From positions 39,931 through 103,930 of the forward strand of contig JADLAY010000035.1 in the NCBI GenBank assembly GCA_020849765.1: a DNA stretch of 64,000 bases. The letters are read 5' to 3'. This document shows, in pieces, positions 1 to 7,929 of the stretch. The translations under genes were made by a program, and so were the position numbers. A model generated the notes under the pieces. That model was given only the letters and a program-made list of their open reading frames with translations, had not been told where the DNA came from and did not search any database. How positions within the stretch are numbered: position 1 is the first letter of the stretch; every line of letters begins with the position of its first letter. The DNA is from Anaerolineae bacterium (GTDB lineage Bacteria > Chloroflexota > Anaerolineae > Aggregatilineales > Phototrophicaceae).

Positions 1-69
1 CTTGCTCTGGGTAAGCAGTTCGGCGTGAATCTCTAAGCCGATAATCGGTTTCCAATCGGACATGTCCAT
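1..69 (-). CDS. gatB: Aspartyl/glutamyl-tRNA(Asn/Gln) amidotransferase subunit B, N-terminus only
   Basis: The first 23 codons of a minus-strand gene that runs off the left edge. The translation contains IIGLEIHAELLTQSK, which matches the invariant N-terminal GLEVHxxLxTxSK motif of GatB, the subunit of GatCAB that activates and transamidates misacylated Glu-tRNA(Gln) or Asp-tRNA(Asn). Two in-frame ATGs (69 and 63) could start it; I take the first. The motif is seen directly; the remainder of the protein is outside the window. Confidence 0.9.
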   Translation of the reverse strand, partial: MDMSDWKPIIGLEIHAELLTQSK

Positions 70-203
70 GGCACCTGTCGCATCGTGATTAGTGAGTGAA
101 GAATGCTCAGAACTATACCACACAAACAGGCGTGGGGCGGGGCATAAATCCACATGGGCGAGATGCGGGATGTGGTGTTTTTCAGACGAAGTTGAGCGGC
201 CTG

Positions 204-1028
204 CTAACCCTCAATCGCCTTCAGAATCTGCTCGTATTCCGGTTGTTCAAGCAGTGCCCGGCGCATGTAATCCTGCATCGGTTCGCTGGCACGCTCCATG
301 GCCGCCCGGCACAGCTTCAACGCTGCATCATGATCGCCGCGCTCCCAGGCGATCAGCCCGCGGTTGAACGGAATCATCTGGTCGGTGGGTGTCAGCAGCC
401 CGGCGGATGCGTAATCAGCGTCAGCGAATTCCAGTTGGCCGTTGCGACGCTGAGCGTCAGCGCGGGCGAGCAGCAGTCGAGCGCGGAAGCCATCGACAAA
501 GCGATCGTCGGGTGTGGTCGTATCGGTCAGCATGGTCAGCGAATCGCTGTAGGAACGAGCGGCCAGTCCATAGTCACCCGCCTGCGCAGCGATGTCGCCC
601 ATCCACTGCATCCAGCGCCAGGTCTTCGGCTGCTTGCGCGCGAGTTCCAGTGCGGAGTGCGTGTCACCGCGCGTCAGCAGCAAGCGCACGTGCTGTTCGG
701 TCAGGCGATTGCGCTCGGTTGGCCCGCCAGCCAGATCGGTCGCTACCATCATGGCGCGAATCGCCGCCGCGAAATCGCTGAGCTGCTCGAAGATGATCGA
801 CTGCTCGACGTAATCGGCACTGGTCGGGTCGCTCAAACGCTCCAGGTCGAGCGCCGCGGCGCGCAGATGCTCTTCGTCGTTCAGTCGGCGGTAGATGGCC
901 GCGCGCAGGCGCAGCGCTTCGTCCTCTGCATCCCCCGCGATCGCTTCGTCCAGGGTGGTCAACGCCTGGTCGAGTTCCCCTGCATCAATAAACGCCTGTG
1001 CTTTTTCAAGCGGCGTGTACGTCGTCAT
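204..1028 (-). CDS. TPR-repeat protein of unknown function
   Basis: A 274-aa soluble protein with no signal peptide or membrane segment, made almost entirely of amphipathic alpha-helical pairs of the tetratricopeptide type (for example residues 8-40 and 200-265, with A-x-x-A/L-x-x-A-x-x-R-x-P spacing). TPR arrays are protein-interaction scaffolds. Its start overlaps the stop of the upstream histidine kinase gene by 4 bp, so the two are almost certainly co-transcribed and translationally coupled, and it may act as partner or output scaffold of the kinase (inference). No enzymatic motif is visible. Confidence 0.8.
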   Translation of the reverse strand: MTTYTPLEKAQAFIDAGELDQALTTLDEAIAGDAEDEALRLRAAIYRRLNDEEHLRAAALDLERLSDPTSADYVEQSIIFEQLSDFAAAIRAMMVATDLAGGPTERNRLTEQHVRLLLTRGDTHSALELARKQPKTWRWMQWMGDIAAQAGDYGLAARSYSDSLTMLTDTTTPDDRFVDGFRARLLLARADAQRRNGQLEFADADYASAGLLTPTDQMIPFNRGLIAWERGDHDAALKLCRAAMERASEPMQDYMRRALLEQPEYEQILKAIEG

Positions 1029-3430
1029 GCTTCTGCCTCCGTCAGTGTGTAGGCTTCGGACATGAGTTGAGGCAGAACGATAATAAAAGTGCTGCCTTGC
1101 CCCAATGTGCTGCTCACGTGGATTTCACCCCCGTGAAGCTGAATAATCTCACGCGCAATACTCAAGCCCAGACCTGTCCCCTGAACTTCGCTGGGCACGC
1201 GGAAAAACGGCTGGAAGACACTTTCCAGGTTTTCTTCGGAAATGCCGATGCCGTTGTCTTCGATCTCGATCCTGGCGCAGGTGCCGAGCAAGGCATCGAC
1301 GTTGTTCGGCAGCAGGCGCGCGGTAATCGTACCACCAGGCGCTGTGTAATTAATGGCGTTGATCAGCAGGTTGGTGATGACCTGGGCCAGACGCTTGTTA
1401 TCGACGTAGGCCATGACGGGTGCGTCAGGTGTTTCATGGCGCAGTGTGATCGACTTGCGTTCCGCTTCTGCTCCCTGAAGATCGACCAGACCGGAAATGA
1501 ACGGCCCCAGGTCGACATTCTGGCGATTCAGACTCATCAGGCTGCGCTCCAGGCGCGAGAGATCGAGCATATCCTCGACCAGTTCGCGCATGTTATCGAC
1601 GACGGCCTCAAGCACGCCCAGATGATCGGCGGCCTTTTCCGGCTGCCGCCTCAGCAGGTAGAGACGGGTCTTCGCGTTCGTCAGCGGGGTGCGCAGCTCG
1701 TGCGAGGCATGGGCGACAAAGCGCGATCGCTGCTCAGCCAGAGCCTTCTCTTTGCTGATGTCACGCGCGACGCCGACGAGGCCGATCAGCGTTCCTTGTG
1801 GATCGACCAGCCGTGCAGCGGAAATACTCGCCAGGAAGTAAGTGCCGTCCTTGCGCGGCACGTGAGCTTCAATCTGCCAGCGCGCCTGATTGCTCAGTCG
1901 CTTGACCACCGAGCGTGCCACGTCCGCAAATTTCTGCCCGTTCTGATCCTGCTGCATGAAGATCGGCGGGGCATCAACCAGCCATTCGTCGTCTTCGTAA
2001 CCGGTCAGCGCGATCAAGGCTGCGTTGACGAAACGGACGCGCATACTGCCATTCACAGGCTCGGCGTAGATGACTCCCTCCGTCATCGAGTCGAGGATGG
2101 CGTTGAGCTGGGCGCGCTCGTGCTCCAGTTCGGCGGTGCGCTCGCGGACGCGCGCCTCGAGCCGGGCGGCCTGATCGTTGATGCGGCGGTACATATCCGC
2201 ATTGTTGAGCGCGATCGCGGCCTGATCGGCGAAAGCTTGCAGTCGCTCCGAATCGGCATCTGTGTATACGTTCGGCTGTTCGCTGTCAACATTCAGGAAG
2301 CCGATGGTGCGATTGCCCAGGTGAATCGGCGCGGTAATGTGCGAGCGAATCCATTCAAAGCCAGGGACACGCTCCCAACGCGATTCCTTCTGCACGTCCG
2401 GGATGATGATGGGCGTGCCGGTTTCGATGACGATGCTCATGGTGTAGGTGGTGTCGATCGGCAAGCGGAGGTTTTCGATGATCGACATCTCAGCGCCGAG
2501 ATCGCCGTAACCTTCGAGACGGCGTGTGCGCGCAACGCTGCCATCGACCAGCATGATGCTGGCGCCTCTGAACTCGATGATGTGCTGCATGTTGGCGAAA
2601 ATGCGGTTGAGCACTTCGTCATGATCGAGGGTCTTGACGATGTCGGCAGCAATTTCGCGCAGCGCCTCGGCCATGGCTCGCTGGCGCGTCTCGGCGACCT
2701 GAGCCAGCTTTCGTTTGGTGACGTCGTGGATGATCATGCAGACGTAGCGCTGATCGCCGACTTCAATCGGCCCACTGAAGACAGCGATGTCGCGGCATTC
2801 CCCGTTGGCGAGGCGATGGCGCAGCGTGATATTGGTCGTCTGCAGCGGTTCCGTGTTTTTCTGCGCCGGGGCATCCAGGTCGGCCAATGACATCGTCATC
2901 AACTGCTTCTGTGGATAGCCGTAAAAGGCGTAGGCGGCGCGGTTTGCGTCGACGATGTTGCCCGTTTGCGGGTCGACCAGCAGCATGACGGCGCGTGATT
3001 CGTGAAACAGTTGGTGCGCACGCCGCTGGCTCTCGACCAGTTCCTGGCGTTGTTCCGCCATTTCGGCGAGACGGCGAACACGATTGCGCAGAATGGCTTC
3101 GTGCGTGGGAAATAGACAGACGTCATCCGCACCGGCTTCGAATGCGGCGTCGATCCAGTTCGAATCCTGCGCGCCCACCATCAAGACCGGGATGGCAGCA
3201 GTCTGCTTGCCCGCCTTGATATGCGCGCACAGCTCAATTCCATCCCCATCGCTCAGGTTGTGACCCAGAAGGACGAGTGGAACCGGATAAGAATTGAGGA
3301 TTTGCAGCGCCTTAGCTCCGTTCGATGTTCCGAACAGTTTCAATCCTTCATTGGAAAGCCAGGCGCGGATGTCTGATAGTCGCTGATCGTCTCCATCCAC
3401 AACAAGGATGGGCTTCTCTTGTAAATGCAA
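1025..3430 (-). CDS. Soluble multi-sensor histidine kinase with degenerate N-terminal receiver domain
   Basis: 801 aa with no transmembrane segment, so a cytoplasmic sensor. Order of domains: receiver-like 5-120, PAS 135-245, GAF 260-412, a short coiled coil 415-440, PAS 442-560, HisKA dimerisation domain with phospho-accepting His577 (AHASHELRTPL), and HATPase_c with N-box Asn691, G1 DNGIGI 725-730 and G2 GTGLGL 751-756. The kinase core looks intact. In the receiver-like domain the acidic pocket near residues 12-15 is kept, but the phospho-acceptor position reads LLG (Gly56) instead of LLD, and the conserved Lys before the final loop is Phe107. It is therefore probably a pseudo-receiver. No dedicated response regulator gene lies beside it. 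Confidence 0.9.
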   Translation of the reverse strand: MHLQEKPILVVDGDDQRLSDIRAWLSNEGLKLFGTSNGAKALQILNSYPVPLVLLGHNLSDGDGIELCAHIKAGKQTAAIPVLMVGAQDSNWIDAAFEAGADDVCLFPTHEAILRNRVRRLAEMAEQRQELVESQRRAHQLFHESRAVMLLVDPQTGNIVDANRAAYAFYGYPQKQLMTMSLADLDAPAQKNTEPLQTTNITLRHRLANGECRDIAVFSGPIEVGDQRYVCMIIHDVTKRKLAQVAETRQRAMAEALREIAADIVKTLDHDEVLNRIFANMQHIIEFRGASIMLVDGSVARTRRLEGYGDLGAEMSIIENLRLPIDTTYTMSIVIETGTPIIIPDVQKESRWERVPGFEWIRSHITAPIHLGNRTIGFLNVDSEQPNVYTDADSERLQAFADQAAIALNNADMYRRINDQAARLEARVRERTAELEHERAQLNAILDSMTEGVIYAEPVNGSMRVRFVNAALIALTGYEDDEWLVDAPPIFMQQDQNGQKFADVARSVVKRLSNQARWQIEAHVPRKDGTYFLASISAARLVDPQGTLIGLVGVARDISKEKALAEQRSRFVAHASHELRTPLTNAKTRLYLLRRQPEKAADHLGVLEAVVDNMRELVEDMLDLSRLERSLMSLNRQNVDLGPFISGLVDLQGAEAERKSITLRHETPDAPVMAYVDNKRLAQVITNLLINAINYTAPGGTITARLLPNNVDALLGTCARIEIEDNGIGISEENLESVFQPFFRVPSEVQGTGLGLSIAREIIQLHGGEIHVSSTLGQGSTFIIVLPQLMSEAYTLTEAEA

Positions 3431-3559
3431 GGTGACACCTGAACAATTGGAGCGTTGTCGGGTGTTCGACCGCCAGGTCGATGATACTCAAATATCATTA
3501 TCAGGGCAAAAACGACGGCGAGAGCATAAGGAATCAATGCTGTGGCGGGCGCAGATGAT

Positions 3560-3595
3560 CATAAGAAAGCGATCACATGCTCACAATGTGATCGC
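3560..3595 (-). terminator. Rho-independent terminator of the aminotransferase gene
   Basis: A perfect 10-bp inverted repeat (GCGATCACAT at 3569-3578 and ATGTGATCGC at 3586-3595) with a 7-nt loop, followed on the minus strand by a T-rich tract. It lies about 40 bp past the stop of the minus-strand aminotransferase. Confidence 0.8.
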
Positions 3596-3636
3596 CTCGT
3601 CTGCAGACTGTTGGTTTCGCTGGCGGTGGCTGACTC

Positions 3637-4797
3637 TCAGCCGTGCTGGAGCATGAAGCGATGCATGCGCTCCAGCGCGCGTTCGATGTTCTCGTCACTG
3701 TTGGCATAGCTGGCGCGGATGAAACCGGCGCCGCTTGCGCCGAACGCGCTGCCCGGCACGACAGCGACGCGCGCATCCAGCAACAAACGCTCGCAGAATT
3801 CCTCGTCCGTCATGCCTGTGACGCGAATATCGGGAAACGCATAGAACGCGCCGCGCGGCTCAAAGCAGGTCAGACCGATCTGGTTGAAGCCATCGACGAT
3901 CAATTTGCGGCGGCGATCATACTGCGATTGCATGTGCTGCACGTCGTCTTCGCCATGTTCGAGCGCTTCCAGAGCTGCGCGCTGACCCATGGTCGGCGCG
4001 GACATGATCAGGTACTGATGCAGTTTGAAGATGGCTTCCATCAGATAATGTGGCGCGGTCACGTAACCGATGCGCCAACCGGTCATCGCGAAGGCCTTGC
4101 TCATGCCGCTGAGCACGATCGTGCGCTCGTACATGCCGGGCAGCGTCGCGAAGTTGATGTGATCGATGCCGTAGACGAGCCGCTCGTAGATCTCGTCCGA
4201 GATGACGACGAGATCGTACTTCTCCGCGATGGCGGCGACCTGCTGCATGTGTTCGCAGGTCAGCACAGCGCCGGTGGGGTTGTTGGGGTAGCTGATGAGG
4301 ATGGCTTTCGTGCGTGGCGTGATCACCTGCTCAAGCGCTTCGCTGGTGACCTGGAATTCGTGCTCGACGCTGGTATGTACGGGAACCGGAACGCCGCCGA
4401 CCATTTCCACGGCCGCCGCATTCGAGACGAAACATGGCTCGACAACCAGCACTTCATCGCCCGGCTCGACGACCGCCTTGAGCGCCAACCAGAGACCTTC
4501 GCTGACGCCGACCGTGACCAGTACTTCGGTCTTCGGGTCATAATTCAGCCGGTAGAGGCGGTGAACGTAATCGCTGATTGCGCGCCGCAGTTCGATCAGG
4601 CCCGCGTTGGCTGTGTAGCCGGTTTCGCCGCGCCGCATCGAATCGATGCCTGCATCCATGATGTGATTGGGCGTCACAAAGTTCGGTTCGCCGATGCCCA
4701 GGGTCACCACGTCGTCCATCGTAGCGGCGATGTCGAAGTACTTACGAATGCCTGACGGACGCAGTTCCTGGATTTTGGTGGCGACGAAGTTACGCAT
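3637..4797 (-). CDS. PLP-dependent class I/II aminotransferase (aspartate aminotransferase-like)
   Basis: 386 aa, usual length for subgroup I-gamma aspartate/aromatic aminotransferases. Visible landmarks: YTANAGL near 61-67, NNPTG at 172-176, SDEIYERL at 200-207 (Asp201 and Tyr204 for the PLP ring), Lys234 in SGMSKAFAMTGWR as the Schiff-base lysine, and Arg361 for the substrate carboxylate. It would transfer an amino group between an amino acid and a 2-oxo acid in the cytoplasm; the exact substrate cannot be read from sequence. The start at 4797 (MRNFVATKIQ) is preferred over an ATG 39 bp upstream because the family begins here and an AGGG-type ribosome site precedes it. Likely monocistronic, with its own terminator. 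Confidence 0.88.
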   Translation of the reverse strand: MRNFVATKIQELRPSGIRKYFDIAATMDDVVTLGIGEPNFVTPNHIMDAGIDSMRRGETGYTANAGLIELRRAISDYVHRLYRLNYDPKTEVLVTVGVSEGLWLALKAVVEPGDEVLVVEPCFVSNAAAVEMVGGVPVPVHTSVEHEFQVTSEALEQVITPRTKAILISYPNNPTGAVLTCEHMQQVAAIAEKYDLVVISDEIYERLVYGIDHINFATLPGMYERTIVLSGMSKAFAMTGWRIGYVTAPHYLMEAIFKLHQYLIMSAPTMGQRAALEALEHGEDDVQHMQSQYDRRRKLIVDGFNQIGLTCFEPRGAFYAFPDIRVTGMTDEEFCERLLLDARVAVVPGSAFGASGAGFIRASYANSDENIERALERMHRFMLQHG

Positions 4798-4917
4798 GGT
4801 GATGCCCTGGTTGCAAAAGTGCCAAAAAAGCTCCACGAATTATGCATGAATAAACCAAAACAACATCGCCCATTTGGTAGCAAATTTGCACCCTCTGATC
4901 CGACACTGTGTACGAAA

Positions 4918-5394
4918 CTACGCCTCCAGGCCAAAGACGACGCGGAACCGTTCGCAGACGACGGGCATGTCTTCCTGAGGCGTCCGGCCGATGGCTGTGC
5001 ACTCGCGCGTGAAGAAGCGCCAGTGAGCGTCGCGCCAATACGCCAGCGAGCGGTCGCCTTCGCCTTCGTCATAGGCGAACTCGGCTTCGACCTGATCGAA
5101 CGGCCTGACCCTGATTTCCGTCGTCTGAATAATACACATTGGTGCATGTTCGCCATCCAGAATGACGCTGTAGCCGCCGACCGGCGGGATCGAGCTGCCT
5201 TCATGCTCATAGGTCCAGACCAGACTGGCGGTCGCTGATTTGATGCCCGACTTGACCAGCGCGCCCAACCCATCCGCCATGGCGGCGCTGTCGCCAAACG
5301 CCCACGCTTCGTAGACGGTGGGGCGCGATTCGTCAGGCAGAGTGACGAGGAAGGCCTGCCAGTAGGCTTCGATGTGGTCGGATGGAATTGTCAC
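4918..5394 (-). CDS. ASCH-domain protein
   Basis: 158 aa. The pattern YWQAFL...AWAFGDS...KSATASLVW...GYSVILDG..PMCIIQTTEIRVRPF...EGEGDRSLAYWRDAHWRFF...VVCERFRVVF is the full-length ASCH fold, a PUA-like beta barrel thought to bind RNA; related proteins include YqfB-type N4-acetylcytidine amidohydrolases. Which activity applies here cannot be told. Its start overlaps the stop of the upstream glycosyltransferase by 4 bp, suggesting co-transcription without an obvious functional link. Confidence 0.85.
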   Translation of the reverse strand: MTIPSDHIEAYWQAFLVTLPDESRPTVYEAWAFGDSAAMADGLGALVKSGIKSATASLVWTYEHEGSSIPPVGGYSVILDGEHAPMCIIQTTEIRVRPFDQVEAEFAYDEGEGDRSLAYWRDAHWRFFTRECTAIGRTPQEDMPVVCERFRVVFGLEA

Positions 5395-6269
5395 GGACTG
5401 GTTCTCCTTGTGCGGGTGTCATCTGGTGGGCGTATGCGCCAGCGGAGCGCCATGCCCCAGTAGAGCGGGCGAGACAGCAGCCACAGCAGCAGGCTTGGCG
5501 CGCGTCCATAACGTTTGCGCATGAAGGTCATCATGTCGCGGTAGTAGATGGCGATGGCGCCCCAGCTTCGCGTCGACGATTTTTCACGGTGGGTGATGTA
5601 CGTCTCCGCCAGGAAGCGGAATTTGCGCCCGGTAAAGCGGTGCGCGAGATCGTCTTCGGGAAAATAGAGCTGCAGGTCGCCGTCGTATTCCAGTTCGCCG
5701 CGGCGCATTAGCGTGCAGGAGCCCGGCATGGTCTCGATATCGTGATCGCGGTCGCGGCGCCAGCTCGCATACCAGTGGGCGGACTCGGCAGTCCGTTTGG
5801 CGCCGGGCAGCAGCCAGCCGAGAAAGGTGTGCGTGAGCAGCAGGTACTCAAATGTGATCCTGCGCGAGCAGGTGCGCTGTATATTGCCATCCGGGTAGCG
5901 GAGCTGCATGGTCACCCCGGCGTAATCCGGGTGCGACTCGATGAAGCTCATCATGGTGGCGAGTGAGTCCGGCTGGACAACGGTATCAGGATTGAGCAGC
6001 AGCACGTACTCCCCCTGGGCGGCGGCAATGCCGGCGTTGTTGCCCGCGCAGTACCAGAGGTTCCGTTCCGGTTCGATCAACTTGACTTCGCCGAACTCCG
6101 CACGCACCATGGCTGCGCTATCATCTTTGGAATCATTGTCCACGACGATGATCTCCGCCTTAAGCGTGCTGCCGCGCAGGGCTTGCAAGCAGGCGCGCAG
6201 ATCTTCGCGCGTGTTATAGTTCACAATGACGACCGATAAGCTGTTCACGACTTGACGAACCTTTAGCAT
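5391..6269 (-). CDS. GT2-family glycosyltransferase (rhamnosyltransferase-like)
   Basis: 292 aa when started at 6269 (MLKVRQVV). The GT-A core is clear: SVVIVNYNTREDL near the start, IIVVDNDSKDDS for nucleotide-sugar binding, LLLNPDTVV as the metal-binding DxD-like site, and a predicted base region around YFPEDDLAHRF. The architecture is that of WbbL-type cell-surface glycosyltransferases that add a sugar from a dTDP- or UDP-donor to a polysaccharide or lipid. The reading frame stays open upstream to 6752, but that part lies antisense to the hydrolase gene and has no family similarity. Divergent from the hydrolase with 42 bp between starts. Confidence 0.87.
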   Translation of the reverse strand: MLKVRQVVNSLSVVIVNYNTREDLRACLQALRGSTLKAEIIVVDNDSKDDSAAMVRAEFGEVKLIEPERNLWYCAGNNAGIAAAQGEYVLLLNPDTVVQPDSLATMMSFIESHPDYAGVTMQLRYPDGNIQRTCSRRITFEYLLLTHTFLGWLLPGAKRTAESAHWYASWRRDRDHDIETMPGSCTLMRRGELEYDGDLQLYFPEDDLAHRFTGRKFRFLAETYITHREKSSTRSWGAIAIYYRDMMTFMRKRYGRAPSLLLWLLSRPLYWGMALRWRIRPPDDTRTRRTSP

Positions 6270-6311
6270 GTCCCATATGCGCGCGCCTGACGGCGGCGGA
6301 GCCTCATTATC

Positions 6312-7166
6312 ATGCCCCAAACGCTCTACGAATATGGTGGATCTGGCCCGGTTATTCACATGGCGATCGCCAACGGCTTTCCGCCGGAGACCTATGCCCC
6401 GCTGCTGGCGCCGCTGACCGCACACTACCGCGTGATCAGCCTGCCGCCGCGCGCGCTGTGGAGCGATCCGCCGCCGCCAGACACGACGCGCTCCTGGAGC
6501 GATCTGGCGGACGACCTGCTGGCGGGGCTGCGCGGTCAGGACATCGACAATGTGATCGCCATCGGCCATTCGTTCGGTGCAGTGGCGTCGCTGGTCGCTG
6601 CTGCACGCGAGCCGTCTCGCTTTCGCGGGCTGGTCATGCTCGACCCGACGATCTTCACATCCAGGCAGTTCTTTGCCCTGCGCCTGATGCAGACGTTCGG
6701 CCTGCAGCAGCGGATGCCATTGGTCGAAATGGCACTCAACCGGCGCACGCACTTCGAGAGTACGGACGCCGCATTTGAGTACTGGCGCCAGAAGCGGCTG
6801 TTCAAGGATTGGCCTGACGATATGCTGCGGCTGTATGCCAACAGCATGACGCGTCCCGCTTCCGAAGGGGACGGGGTCGAACTGACCTGGTCGTCCGCCT
6901 GGGAGGTGCGCTATTACGCGACAGTGCTGACATCGACCTGGCGCTACGTGCGCCAGGTGCGTGGCAAACTGCCCATCCTCACCATCCGAGCCGGGAATAG
7001 CAGCACGGTATCGCTTGCGGTGGCCGCGCGTTTGCGCCAGCAGTTACCGGAGATGACTTACGCCGAAGTTCCCGATCACGGCCATCTGTTCCCACAGACA
7101 GCACCCGATGAGACGCGGCAGTTGATCAGCGGGTGGCTGCAAGAAATAGAACGTCGCGGAAAATGA
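6312..7166 (+). CDS. Alpha/beta-hydrolase fold protein
   Basis: 284 aa. The nucleophile elbow GHSFG puts the catalytic serine at Ser87; a late DHGHLFP near residue 254 supplies the expected histidine; an acid around residues 225-235 is less certain. This is the classical triad of soluble esterases, lipases and haloalkane-type hydrolases; the substrate is not predictable. No signal peptide. Divergently transcribed from the GT2 gene; its 3' end overlaps the convergent TSUP permease gene by 41 bp. Confidence 0.85.
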   Translation: MPQTLYEYGGSGPVIHMAIANGFPPETYAPLLAPLTAHYRVISLPPRALWSDPPPPDTTRSWSDLADDLLAGLRGQDIDNVIAIGHSFGAVASLVAAAREPSRFRGLVMLDPTIFTSRQFFALRLMQTFGLQQRMPLVEMALNRRTHFESTDAAFEYWRQKRLFKDWPDDMLRLYANSMTRPASEGDGVELTWSSAWEVRYYATVLTSTWRYVRQVRGKLPILTIRAGNSSTVSLAVAARLRQQLPEMTYAEVPDHGHLFPQTAPDETRQLISGWLQEIERRGK

Positions 7167-7926
7167 AGTAAATCCCGACGAAGAACAAGAAGATGCCGTA
7201 GATGCGCTTGATCGTCTTCGAGGGCAGACCGAGTGCGATGCGGGCACCAGCAAAAGCACCGACGATCAGGCCGATCGCGACTGGCGCAGCCACACCCACT
7301 TCAAGCAGCCCATTCTGATAATAGACAATGGCGCCACCCAGACTGACGGGCAGCAGCAGCGTCGCCAGGGATGTCCCGGCAGCGGTCTTCTGGTCGAACT
7401 TGAGCAGGCCGACGAGCGCGGGCACGATGATCACGCCACCGCCAATGCCGAACATGCCGGAGGCGATACCCGCGATGACACCCAGCACCACAAACCAGTA
7501 CCACGCCATATTGCGTGGTTCTTCCGGCGCGGCAGCAACTGTCTTCTGGTTGCGCATTTCCGCCAGCCATTTGCGCGGCTCGACAAAGCGCCAGCTTGCG
7601 TAGAGCAGGAAGACGCCGTAGATCTGGCGCAGCGTGTCTGAAGGCAGACTGACGGCGATGTTGGCGCCAGCGATGGCGCCGAGGATAAGGCCTACGGCGA
7701 TCCAGGCCGCTGCACGGATGTTGATCTTTTCCGCGCGGTAATATTCCATGACAGCGAAAAGGCCGACCGGCATCAATAAGGCGCCCAACGACGTCCCGGT
7801 AGCGCGTTGGAGGGCAAAGCCCATCACGGTGACCAGCACCGGGACAATAATCACCCCTCCGCCGATCCCGAACATTCCTGATGCAATGCCGGCGACGAAG
7901 CCCAAGATGAAGAGTGCAATTGGCAT
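7126..7926 (-). CDS. TSUP (TauE/SafE) family membrane transporter
   Basis: 266 aa, highly hydrophobic with about 8 membrane segments. Two homologous halves each begin with the same GMFGIGGGVIIVP signature (around residues 17-29 and 158-170) and continue with ATGTSLGALLxPV or AAGTSLATLLLPV. This internal duplication is diagnostic of the 4-toluene sulfonate uptake permease family, which exports or imports sulfite, sulfonates or sulfolactate; the actual substrate is unknown. It starts 3 bp after the membrane glycosyltransferase ends, so the two form an operon. Confidence 0.92.
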   Translation of the reverse strand: MPIALFILGFVAGIASGMFGIGGGVIIVPVLVTVMGFALQRATGTSLGALLMPVGLFAVMEYYRAEKINIRAAAWIAVGLILGAIAGANIAVSLPSDTLRQIYGVFLLYASWRFVEPRKWLAEMRNQKTVAAAPEEPRNMAWYWFVVLGVIAGIASGMFGIGGGVIIVPALVGLLKFDQKTAAGTSLATLLLPVSLGGAIVYYQNGLLEVGVAAPVAIGLIVGAFAGARIALGLPSKTIKRIYGIFLFFVGIYFIFRDVLFLAATR

Positions 7927-7929
7927 TAC

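Noticed and set aside
998..2890. Long plus-strand open frame (630 codons) across the histidine kinase gene
   Set aside because: It is antisense to a gene with complete kinase motifs, has no family similarity or ribosome site, and arises from the GC-rich codon pattern.
6270..6752. N-terminal extension of the GT2 glycosyltransferase frame
   Set aside because: The extension has no GT similarity and lies antisense to the intact alpha/beta-hydrolase gene; the start at 6269 fits the family.
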